Part shown: positions 1 to 7,327 of the stretch, in pieces
How positions within the stretch are numbered: the first letter of the stretch is position 1
Layout: each line of letters opens with the position of its first letter
NCBI GenBank assembly: GCA_046080125.1
Contig: JBJTTJ010000005.1
Span: 1 to 21,932, forward strand
Reading direction: 5' to 3'
Length of the DNA stretch: 21,932 nucleotides
From: Cuspidothrix sp046080125
Lineage (GTDB): Bacteria > Cyanobacteriota > Cyanobacteriia > Cyanobacteriales > Nostocaceae
The notes under the pieces: model-generated
Told to the model about the DNA's origin: nothing
Databases searched by the model: none
Seen by the model: only the letters and a program-made list of their open reading frames with translations
Program-made: the position numbers and the translations under genes

Positions 1-2657
1 GTAAAATCTAACCCAGTACCAGTCAGGGTATTATTGAATATAATACCATTGCCTGTAAAGGTGCTGTTGTTGAATAAAGTTACTGCATTATTATACGTTT
101 GTAGTCCGGTAGTGTTGACATTACCTTTGATATTTATATTACTACCACTGGCTGTTAAATTGTTTAAGTTTGTTGTACTACCAACATTCTTCTCAAATGT
201 TAGATTTCCTGTACCTGCACTCAGGGTTAAATTACTATTACCGTTTACAAGTTCGTTAAAGGTAATTCCATTTCCTGCTAATGTAGGGTTATTTGCAATG
301 GTGACATTATCGTTATAAGTCTGACTTCCAGTGGTGTTAATGTTGCCATTTAATGATGTTGTTCCACCTGCATTTGTTAGTAAAGTTGCAGCGTTAACGG
401 TGTTAAATGTGGTTGTACCTGCACTATTTACAGTAATATTACCTGTATTAGAAGTGATGGATTGATTACTGGAAATTCCTTCAGCAATACCATTAGTATT
501 ATTGCCTGTTAATGTGATATGTCCACTATCTGTTGATACATTGCTTTGTAAAAGAATGCCTATGGCAGAGCTACCACTACCTGCTGATGTTCCTGTTAAT
601 GTGATATTACCTGTGTTAGAACTAATAGAATCAATTACCCTAATTCCTGCCGCATTGCCATTAAGATTTGTATTATCTCCCGTGATGGTAATACTACCAC
701 TGTTTGTGCTTACACGGGATTGTATTTCTATACCTCTGGCATTGTTACCACTACCTGCTGAGGAGCCTGTGAAGCTAATACTACCACTACCACTATTTGA
801 AGTGATTCCAAAAGCAGGGAAAGTACTGATCGCACCTGCATTTCCATTACTATTGGTTTGGTAGCCGATTAAATTAATATTCCCACTGGTTGTAATTAAA
901 TTACCGCTGTCTAATCTAATTCCTCTGGACGATAATGTACTGCCTCCTGATGATCCCGTTAAGCTAATATTACCAATTCCTGTCCTAATATTACTATCTG
1001 TTGTTATATCGATCCCTGCTTCATTTGATGATGTATTTCCTTTGGCGGTAAAATCCCCCCCATTTGTAGTAATATTTGAGGCTATCCTGACAGATCCTGA
1101 TGACGTATTCCCGCTATCTGCTGTTAATGTGACATTCAAGGGATTTACGCTGCTATTAATACTATTACTAATAGTAATATTACCATGAGCATTTAATGTT
1201 AATGTTGATGTAGCACCGCTATAGTTTAAATTTGCATTTAAGCTAATATTTCCTGCTTGTGTTCCCCCCGAACCTGTTTCTACTGTGACATTTCCAGTAT
1301 TTAAAGCTGCGGTAATTAAATCTACTCCTAATGAAGAACTATCTCCTGTGGAGCTAAAGGGACTACTATTATTAATGTTAGTATTTCCACCCCCTGCTAC
1401 TATGTTAATATCTGTAGGATCTATTAACCAAGTTCCTCCTATTTGTCCCGAAATATCCGGTACTGTAGTAATGTCTAAATATCCCTTACTACTGGTTTCT
1501 ATCAATCCGCCTTGATTATTCCCTTTGACACTTAAATTACCATATATTCTTGTGGCTTGTTCTGACCAGACTATGATATTTCCGCCATTAATTCCTTCGG
1601 CTTTAATATTACTATTTGGATCAATATAAGTAAATTGGGCAGTGGGTAGTGTGGCTTTTCCTTGATAATCTCCCCCAATAAATATATTGCCCCCATTAGT
1701 TCCTAATGTGCTAATATTTCCATTAAATATCCCTATTTTATCGCCTAATATATTAATTGTATTATTAGCCTGAATATTTCCTGATATACCTGATATAATA
1801 TTTGTGCCTGTTTCCGTGGGGACTACTTGATTAATACTTGTTAATTTTAACTGACCATTTTCTACTGTTACTCCTGATGCATGATTCACATTAGCCCATG
1901 TTAATAATTGAGGTAATGATAAAGGAGTATTTGTTGCTTGATTTAATCCGCTTCGATCTATAGGTAATTCTAAACTTAATAAACTGCCTTCTTGGGATAT
2001 TCTGACTAATTTTTCTCCGGGTGTGGCTGCAATGGTAATATTACCATTTGGAGTGGATATAGTACCAGTATTAATTACTGTACCACCCAATAAGGTGACA
2101 CTTCCTTGATTAGTAATTAAATTTCCTGTGTTTAATATTGCCCCAGAATTTTGGTTTAAGAAAGCAAAACTATTAGGATTGCCTGTCAATAAGTTATAAT
2201 TATTCTGTCCTATGGCGTTAAACCAATTACTACCTACACCTATAGCATTAGCTGTAGTGGCGGTAAAAGATGCTGGTACATTTAAACTAGCATTATTACC
2301 GAAGATAATCCCAGCCGGATTCATCAGGAATAAATTAGAATTACCACCAGTAACTTGAATCAGACCGTTAATAACAGAGGCATCGCCCCCTGTCACCCTA
2401 CCGAGTATATTGATAATATTAGGATTACTTAAAAAGTTAGCAATTTGACCTTGATTTAAACCAAATTGCTGGAAACTGTGGTATAAATTTTGTTCAGCTT
2501 GAGTACCACCAGTAATATTAATTTGTTGACCTGTAGTGTTAACTAGAGTATTAGTGCCATCATTGGCTGGGGTAATCTGTGCATTTGCTGGTTTTACACT
2601 TACTTGAGATAAAAGAGTTAGTAGGACGAATAACTGATTATATTGACTTTTCAGCAT
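1..2657 (-). CDS. Two-partner secretion exoprotein (TpsA, filamentous haemagglutinin N-terminal domain), 3' end outside the window
   Basis: An open frame of 885 codons reads leftward from the ATG at 2657 and leaves the window without a stop. Residues 1-26 look like a signal peptide (MLKSQYNQLFVLLTLLSQ, then KPANAQ). Residues about 27-250 match the TPS secretion domain of the haemagglutinin/HMW1A family, including GGNSNLFLMNPAGIIFG near residues 104-120. The rest is low in charge and rich in Asn, Gly, Ser, Thr and Ile, as in a right-handed beta-helix. About six degenerate units of 28-32 residues lie at residues 553-745, and a 74-residue repeat begins near residue 774. By eye there are about 33 N-X-S/T sequons. 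Role: secreted or surface-attached adhesin-like protein, exported by a TpsB such as the one at 5393-7279. The true length is unknown because the gene is cut by the window edge. Confidence 0.9.
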   Translation of the reverse strand, partial: MLKSQYNQLFVLLTLLSQVSVKPANAQITPANDGTNTLVNTTGQQINITGGTQAEQNLYHSFQQFGLNQGQIANFLSNPNIINILGRVTGGDASVINGLIQVTGGNSNLFLMNPAGIIFGNNASLNVPASFTATTANAIGVGSNWFNAIGQNNYNLLTGNPNSFAFLNQNSGAILNTGNLITNQGSVTLLGGTVINTGTISTPNGNITIAATPGEKLVRISQEGSLLSLELPIDRSGLNQATNTPLSLPQLLTWANVNHASGVTVENGQLKLTSINQVVPTETGTNIISGISGNIQANNTINILGDKIGIFNGNISTLGTNGGNIFIGGDYQGKATLPTAQFTYIDPNSNIKAEGINGGNIIVWSEQATRIYGNLSVKGNNQGGLIETSSKGYLDITTVPDISGQIGGTWLIDPTDINIVAGGGNTNINNSSPFSSTGDSSSLGVDLITAALNTGNVTVETGSGGTQAGNISLNANLNYSGATSTLTLNAHGNITISNSINSSVNPLNVTLTADSGNTSSGSVRIASNITTNGGDFTAKGNTSSNEAGIDITTDSNIRTGIGNISLTGSSGGSTLSSRGIRLDSGNLITTSGNINLIGYQTNSNGNAGAISTFPAFGITSNSGSGSISFTGSSAGSGNNARGIEIQSRVSTNSGSITITGDNTNLNGNAAGIRVIDSISSNTGNITLTGTSAGSGSSAIGILLQSNVSTDSGHITLTGNNTNGIAEGISSNQSITSNTGNITVNSAGTTTFNTVNAATLLTNAGGTTSLNGNINTTGSQTYNDNVTIANNPTLAGNGITFNELVNGNSNLTLSAGTGNLTFEKNVGSTTNLNNLTASGSNINIKGNVNTTGLQTYNNAVTLFNNSTFTGNGIIFNNTLTGTGLDF
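3..338 (-). repeat. 74-residue repeat in the exoprotein (first copy and start of second)
   Basis: Residues 774-847 and the segment starting at 848 share NTTG.QTYN followed by NN.T..GNGI.FN, giving a period of 74 residues (222 bp). The second copy runs off the left edge, so the total number of copies is unknown. QTYN repeats of this kind recur in cyanobacterial haemagglutinin-like exoproteins. Confidence 0.6.
425..1001 (-). repeat. Tandem degenerate 28-32-residue repeats inside the exoprotein gene
   Basis: Residues 553-745 of the exoprotein are built from about six related units. Each contains a core like SNTGNITLTG or TNSGSITITG, followed 8-14 residues later by GI.I or GI.L. At DNA level the copies have diverged but keep the same period. 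These are probably coils of the beta-helix shaft rather than recent duplications. Confidence 0.65.
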
Positions 2658-2706
2658 AACATCAACCTGCAATTAGGCATAACATAGATCCGAATACGCA
2701 TTTTAC

Positions 2707-2734
2707 ACTATACATCAATGTTTATCCTATGCAA
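2707..2734 (-). promoter_or_regulatory. Candidate sigma-70 promoter of the exoprotein gene
   Basis: On the minus strand there is TTGCAT (2734-2729), a 16-nt spacer, and TATAGT (2712-2707). The start codon lies about 45 nt downstream of the -10 box. No strong ribosome binding site is seen before the ATG at 2657; only AGG about 8 nt upstream. Called by eye from consensus only. Confidence 0.4.
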
Positions 2735-2740
2735 CCTCAC

Positions 2741-2770
2741 TTTTGTATATTTTTTGTATATTTTTGTAAC
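2741..2770. repeat. 11-bp direct repeats (TTTTGTATATT) just upstream of the candidate promoter
   Basis: TTTTGTATATT occurs twice back to back (2741-2751 and 2752-2762) and is followed by a partial third copy, TTTGTAAC. The block ends about 7 bp from the -35 box of the exoprotein promoter candidate. An 11-bp period is close to one helical turn, so bound proteins or bends would be in phase. Confidence 0.6.
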
Positions 2771-2863
2771 AAAACTTGCTTTATCTGTCACAAATTGTAA
2801 TCTTTATCAACTAGATACCGTGGCGTTAGTAATAGTAAATAATAGACATTTCCGGGAATTAAT

Positions 2864-2891
2864 GTAGAGACGTTCTATAGAACGTCTCTAC
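2864..2891. repeat. Perfect 28-bp palindrome (REP-like)
   Basis: The left half is GTAGAGACGTTCTA and the right half is its exact reverse complement, with no spacer (centre between 2877 and 2878). Palindromes with GTAGAGACGTT...AACGTCTCTAC ends are, to my recollection, dispersed many times in Nostocales genomes. It lies between two divergent genes and has no adjacent T-run. Confidence 0.75.
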
Positions 2892-3155
2892 AAGGGTTTT
2901 AGAAAACGCACATTTAATTTTCGGACAAGTCTAATATTTAGACCCAAGTTCTAACTATATTATTTAAGTTAAATGTGTTTGTTTGATTATTTTTTCTTTA
3001 ATTCACATTTAATACTTTATAAAAATGCTTCAACAATTTACACTGCTTTAAAAAGAGGGATTCAAAGAGATGTGCGAGTATTAAATCTTACACAAAAAAG
3101 TTTCAAACCAAGCTTTCAAAACATAGACGTTTTGAGATATTATCTTTAGACTTCT

Positions 3156-3232
3156 GATGAAAAAGATGTAGGGACAATTAATGAGTTTGTGAATATAGAA
3201 TCTCCGCGTCTTTAGACCGGGGAGTGTCAAGA
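3156..3232 (+). mobile_element. Possible right-end remnant of an IS200/IS605-type element
   Basis: In the frame from 3150 the DNA reads a short stretch ending NIESPRL and a stop at 3213-3215, followed by an imperfect hairpin (CTCC...GGGGAG) and TGTCAAGAG. As I recall it, cyanobacterial TnpB genes often end in ESPRL/ESPRF followed by this kind of C/G-rich hairpin and a GTGTCAA tail. Upstream the frame is interrupted (stop at 3147-3149) and no TnpB catalytic motif is visible. At most this is an old fragment, or a non-autonomous end. Confidence 0.35.
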
Positions 3233-3303
3233 GTTTCTTGTTGAAAACTTTTCCTGGGATAAGCATCCTATTAGAAAAAATAAATTTTTATTACCCCATC
3301 ATC

Positions 3304-5076
3304 ATGACTAATAAATTGCCTAAATTCAATCCTCAACAATTAATCACCATATATTCTAATCAAGAATATGATGAATTATCGGATATTTTTTTAGAAATCA
3401 TCTGGCATTTTGCAGAGAATACCTATTTTACAATTTCGCCAGAAGATCAATACTTTATTGATGCTTTTGTGAAGAATTTTTTATATTTTTTCACCCAGTC
3501 TGATTATATCATTGGTGATACTTATACTCTCAAGTTTATTCAATTTAATCCTACTATTGCTAATTTAGTAGCCATGTCAAATTTTAAAAATACCGATGGT
3601 TACTTAGAAATTCTCAAGAATCAACCTAATAATTTTGTCAAAATTTTAACTTTATATTCCGCTAGAAATAATGTTAATTTTGATAGAAATCTGTTATTTA
3701 ATGCTAATCCTAGTCTCGCTTGTTTATGGTATACGCATTTTTTGGGACTTTATAAATCTGCTTTAGTTAATAAAACCGCTTATTATAGTCTCCGTGAACA
3801 TTTGTCATACCGTCATGAAAATTTAAACATTTTCTATAATATCTCAGAAATTTGTTTTGGTGCTACCTATATTGACGAAAATAAAGATCATGAAATTAAG
3901 TATAAACTTAATCAAACCATCCAAGAAAGTTCTTTTTGTCAAAATGCACAAATTATTAATAAACCTGATCATAAAAAAATCGCTATCATTACCTCTTTAT
4001 GGTTTAATCAACATTCTGTATATCGGATTTTAGCAGAGTTTGTTAATTCTTTGAAGTCCGATTATGATTTAACTTTGGTGCATTTGGGTGGTGTGAGAAA
4101 TAATTTAGATATTGAGGGTTTTAAGGGAATAAAATATGTATTTTTTGAAAATGGTAGTTTAAATATTGACGCGATCGCTGAGAATGATTTTCAACTGATT
4201 TTTTATCCTGATATTGGTATGACTGATGAAAGTATACTTTTATCTAATTTAAGATTAGCACCTATACAAGTTTGTGGTTTAGGTCATTCTGTCAGCACTT
4301 TTGGTTCAAAAATAGATTATTATATTAGTGGTGCTAATGTCGAAAATATTAATTTAGTAGCTAATAATTATTCGGAAAGATTGGTTTTATTACCTGGTTT
4401 TGGTGCGTTACATAATCATCCTATTTATGATTTAAGAAAACCGCAAAAATCACGTTCTGAATTTATTATTAATTGCTCTTGGTTTGCCCAAAAAATTAAT
4501 TTTCCGATGCTGAACCTATTAAAAAAAATTATTCATAATACTCAAAAACCTTTATTATTTAGATTTTTTTCGGGTGGAGCTTTAATTAGACAAAATGATT
4601 TTATTCCTTTTGAAAAAGACCTGGAATCAATTTTAGGAAAGGATAATTTTGAGTTAGTTCCCGTCAAAACCTACGATGAATATATGGAAATGATGGAAGA
4701 AGGAGATATATGTATTGAATCCTATCATTTTGGGGGTTATAATATTGTGGCCGATAGTTTATATTTACGTAAATTAATGGTAACTTTTGAAGGTAATAGA
4801 TGGTATAGTCGAATTGGTTCACAGATGCTGAGAACCATTGGTTTTGATGAATTAATTGCTAAGAATCCCGCAGAATATATGAAAATAGTTTTAAGATTAA
4901 TTCATGATGATGATTATCGCTCAAAACTAGAGCGCAAATTACAAACTGTGGATTTAGAAAATACTGTATTTGATAAGTCCAGTCAAGACTATTTTAAAAA
5001 AGCTATTGATTATTTAATTGCTAATCATGAACAACTCCAAAATGATAGTAATAAAAATCCCATAATTATTGATTAA
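3304..5076 (+). CDS. GT41 glycosyltransferase resembling HMW1C N-glucosyltransferase
   Basis: The 590-residue soluble protein has no signal peptide, so it should act in the cytoplasm. Compared from memory with HMW1C of Haemophilus/Actinobacillus, which transfers hexose from UDP-sugar to Asn in N-X-S/T of the HMW1A adhesin, it keeps several landmarks in order. They are HSVYR (237-241), YPDIGM then NLRLAPIQVCGLGH (to His328), a Lys at 397 equivalent to the UDP-contacting Lys, and FGGYNIVAD with Asn480 and Asp484 at the family spacing. The length is close to that of HMW1C (about 620). Odd point: the GHPATTH motif reads GHSVSTF, so its second His is Phe333. The ATG at 3304 is preferred over the TTG at 3238, although neither has a clear ribosome binding site. 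It lies 316 bp before the transporter gene in the same direction. The alternative reading is a more generic SPINDLY/OGT-like GT41 enzyme with another acceptor. Confidence 0.75.
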   Translation: MTNKLPKFNPQQLITIYSNQEYDELSDIFLEIIWHFAENTYFTISPEDQYFIDAFVKNFLYFFTQSDYIIGDTYTLKFIQFNPTIANLVAMSNFKNTDGYLEILKNQPNNFVKILTLYSARNNVNFDRNLLFNANPSLACLWYTHFLGLYKSALVNKTAYYSLREHLSYRHENLNIFYNISEICFGATYIDENKDHEIKYKLNQTIQESSFCQNAQIINKPDHKKIAIITSLWFNQHSVYRILAEFVNSLKSDYDLTLVHLGGVRNNLDIEGFKGIKYVFFENGSLNIDAIAENDFQLIFYPDIGMTDESILLSNLRLAPIQVCGLGHSVSTFGSKIDYYISGANVENINLVANNYSERLVLLPGFGALHNHPIYDLRKPQKSRSEFIINCSWFAQKINFPMLNLLKKIIHNTQKPLLFRFFSGGALIRQNDFIPFEKDLESILGKDNFELVPVKTYDEYMEMMEEGDICIESYHFGGYNIVADSLYLRKLMVTFEGNRWYSRIGSQMLRTIGFDELIAKNPAEYMKIVLRLIHDDDYRSKLERKLQTVDLENTVFDKSSQDYFKKAIDYLIANHEQLQNDSNKNPIIID

Positions 5077-5392
5077 AAATTGATTGAAAAGTCTTGACAA
5101 CAATGAATTTACCCGCATTAACAGCAAGCATCCTAAATCTAGTTACTCAGTATAAGATTAAAGAAATTTAAAAGTTTATACGCGTGCTTGCTTGCGTCTT
5201 AATAGATACGTGAGGTATTAAGTAAAACTTAAATTTATGTTGCGGATCTACTCAGTTCTGCTATTCATGGAAAAAATACTGAAATTTTGCCATTTCTCGA
5301 TCTTAAGAGAACATAGCGTGTTAATGTAAAAATTACCAGCTGATATAAACATAAACACAAGTGGAAAAATAAAAGACAGGAGTAGTAATTTT
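5077..5392. other. Spacer between glycosyltransferase and TpsB genes
   Basis: These 316 bp are AT-rich and contain no supported gene. The only clear signal is the ribosome binding site AGGAG at 5378-5382, 10 nt before the ATG of the transporter gene. I see no confident terminator or promoter, so whether the two genes are co-transcribed is open. Confidence 0.5.
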
Positions 5393-7279
5393 ATGCGTTG
5401 GTATTTACAAGGAAGAAATTTATGTGTATTTTTCATTCCCAGTACACTGCTATTGTTCTCCGCATCACCAGGTCATGCTCGATCATCTAGTTCGTTTGTA
5501 TTATTAAAACAACCTGATCATCTGCTAACACAAGTTACAAATAAACCAAATCAACAATTAGAGTCCCATCCAGAAGCAGCAAAGAATACGGATGTTGTAA
5601 GTTCTTCAGTGTTCTTAGAAATATCAAAGAATCGTTTAGCACAAGGGGGGAATCCAGCAGATAACACCAATGAGAAAAGATTTATACAACCTGTCCCTAA
5701 TGCTGAACCACTGACACCGGAAGATCAACAAGTAATTCCTTCAGAAACTGAAACCGAAACTGAAATTGAAATTGAAATTGAAACCGAAAAGTTTCAAGTT
5801 AATAAAGTTGAAGTAGTCGGTAGTACGATTTTTAACCAAGAGCAATTGAACACCTTGACTAAGGAAGTAGAAGGACGTTCTGTGAGTGTAAAAGAACTGA
5901 CAAAAGTTGCTGATGCAATCACCCAACTTTACTTAGATCGGGGATATTTGACTTCAAGAGCAATTTTAGTTGACCAAACAATTACCGATGATGTGGTAAA
6001 AATACAGGTAATTGAAGGAGGTTTAGAGAAAATTGAAGTTGAAGGTACAAAACATACTCATCCTAATTATGTGCGATCGCGTGTAGCATTAGGAATTAAA
6101 AAACCCTTGTCTACAGCAGATATAGAAGACCAATTAAGATTATTAAAAATAGATCCATTGTTTTCCAAGGTAGAAGGTAGTCTCCGTCCGGGTACTAAGT
6201 TGGGTGAAAATATCCTAGTAGTCAGAGTTACCGAAGCTAACCCTCTAGAAGCTAGTTTAAATATTGATAACTATTCCCCACCAAGTGTAGGTTCAGAAAG
6301 ATTTGGTATCAATAGCGTTTATCGTAATCTCACAGGATGGGGTGATGAACTGGCGGCATCTTATTATTTTACAGCCAAAGGCGGATCAAATGTCTATGAT
6401 TTCAGTTATCGCATCCCAGTAAATACCATGAATGGGACAGTACAACTGAGAACAACAATTAATAATAATAAAGTCATCCAAGAACCTTTTAAGAATTTTG
6501 ATATTCGCGGTGAGTCCCAACTTTATGAAATTAGTTTTCGTCAACCTTTAGTGCGATCGCTGCGGCAAGAATTTGCATTATCATTAGGTTTTACTGTCCA
6601 AGATGGTCAAACCTTTACCTTTGCAGGTCGGACAGCATTCGGTTTTGGACCAGATAAAGACGCTAACAGCAGAACACGATTAATTAAATTTGGACAAGAC
6701 TATTTATCAAGGGATTTTCAAGGTGTATGGTCCTTACGTTCTTTATTTAGTCTGGGTATAGACGTATTTGATGCTACCAGAAACGACGATCCTGTTCCTG
6801 ATGGTCAGTTTTTCAGTTGGTTAGGACAAATACAAAGAATACAAAAAATCAGCGATAACTATTTGTTACTTGCCCAAGCAGAAGTACAACTTACACCTAA
6901 TAGTTTATTACCATCACAGCAATTTATAATTGGTGGTGGTCAGTCAGTACGTGGTTATCGGCAAAATGCTCGTGCAGGTGACAACGGAGTAAGATTTGCT
7001 GTAGAAAATCAAATCACACTATCTAAAGATGAAAAAGGCAACTCATCAATCAAAATAGCGCCATTTTTTGATTTAGGATATGTCTGGAATAAAGATAATA
7101 ACCCTAACATCCTACAAAGACAGACCTTCTTAGCTAGTACGGGAGTGGGAGTTTTATGGCAACTTGTACCAGGTCTCAATATACGCTTAGATTACAGTCT
7201 ACCTTTAATTAATTTAGATGACCGCGGCGTAAATGCCCAGGATAACGGGTTTTATTTCAGCGTTGGATATAAACTCTGA
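5393..7279 (+). CDS. TpsB outer-membrane transporter (ShlB/FhaC/HecB family)
   Basis: This 628-residue Omp85-superfamily protein exports TpsA exoproteins across the outer membrane. A signal peptide (about 1-29, ending GHARS) is followed by a disordered linker with a Glu-Thr/Glu-Ile run (118-132). Next come two POTRA domains (about 134-210 and 211-283) and a 16-strand-type beta barrel (about 285-628). The barrel contains GGGQSVRGY at 514-522, the conserved VRGY motif of the loop that folds into the pore. The chain ends in alternating hydrophobic residues (FYFSVGYKL), as expected of a C-terminal barrel strand. AGGAG lies 10 nt before the ATG. Its likely client is the exoprotein at 1-2657, transcribed away from it on the other side of the glycosyltransferase gene. 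Cyanobacteria often carry several TpsA genes per TpsB, so other clients are possible. Confidence 0.93.
   Translation: MRWYLQGRNLCVFFIPSTLLLFSASPGHARSSSSFVLLKQPDHLLTQVTNKPNQQLESHPEAAKNTDVVSSSVFLEISKNRLAQGGNPADNTNEKRFIQPVPNAEPLTPEDQQVIPSETETETEIEIEIETEKFQVNKVEVVGSTIFNQEQLNTLTKEVEGRSVSVKELTKVADAITQLYLDRGYLTSRAILVDQTITDDVVKIQVIEGGLEKIEVEGTKHTHPNYVRSRVALGIKKPLSTADIEDQLRLLKIDPLFSKVEGSLRPGTKLGENILVVRVTEANPLEASLNIDNYSPPSVGSERFGINSVYRNLTGWGDELAASYYFTAKGGSNVYDFSYRIPVNTMNGTVQLRTTINNNKVIQEPFKNFDIRGESQLYEISFRQPLVRSLRQEFALSLGFTVQDGQTFTFAGRTAFGFGPDKDANSRTRLIKFGQDYLSRDFQGVWSLRSLFSLGIDVFDATRNDDPVPDGQFFSWLGQIQRIQKISDNYLLLAQAEVQLTPNSLLPSQQFIIGGGQSVRGYRQNARAGDNGVRFAVENQITLSKDEKGNSSIKIAPFFDLGYVWNKDNNPNILQRQTFLASTGVGVLWQLVPGLNIRLDYSLPLINLDDRGVNAQDNGFYFSVGYKL
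5744..5789 (+). repeat. Hexanucleotide-type microsatellite encoding a Glu-Thr/Glu-Ile run
   Basis: Units of GAAACT, GAAACC and GAAATT repeat through this stretch and encode alternating Glu with Thr or Ile at residues 118-132 of the transporter, just before the first POTRA domain. The unit length is a multiple of three, so gain or loss of units changes linker length without a frameshift. Confidence 0.65.
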
Positions 7280-7327
7280 AATCAGAAGTCAAAATAGAAT
7301 TACAATAATGGTGAAAAATTTTTGTAT

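Larger units (their letters stand above)
2658..3303. other. Intergenic region between divergent exoprotein and glycosyltransferase genes
   Basis: This 646-bp AT-rich spacer holds the exoprotein promoter candidate, the 11-bp direct repeats, the 28-bp palindrome and the IS-like remnant described separately. I see no convincing coding region in it. The glycosyltransferase frame stays open upstream to a TTG at 3238, but that extension overlaps the IS-like end and shows no homology. Confidence 0.6.

Noticed and set aside
425..1001. CRISPR array
   Set aside because: The repeats are degenerate, keep the reading frame and have no identical repeat with unique spacers. They are protein repeats; no CRISPR array is seen elsewhere in the window.
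34..1515. Several open plus-strand frames (34-318, 502-864, 1285-1515)
   Set aside because: They lie antisense to the exoprotein gene, are rich in Leu/Pro/Val from its repeat composition, and show no family or start signal. The minus-strand frame is continuous and clearly homologous.
1..2657. Claim that the exoprotein is enriched in N-glycosylation sequons
   Set aside because: I counted about 33 N-X-S/T sites, but Asn, Ser and Thr are so common in this protein that roughly this number is expected from composition. The count allows glycosylation but is not evidence for it.
3238..3303. Upstream TTG start adding 22 residues to the glycosyltransferase
   Set aside because: The extension overlaps the IS-like end, lacks a ribosome binding site and has no counterpart I recognise in the family. 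The ATG at 3304 is simpler.
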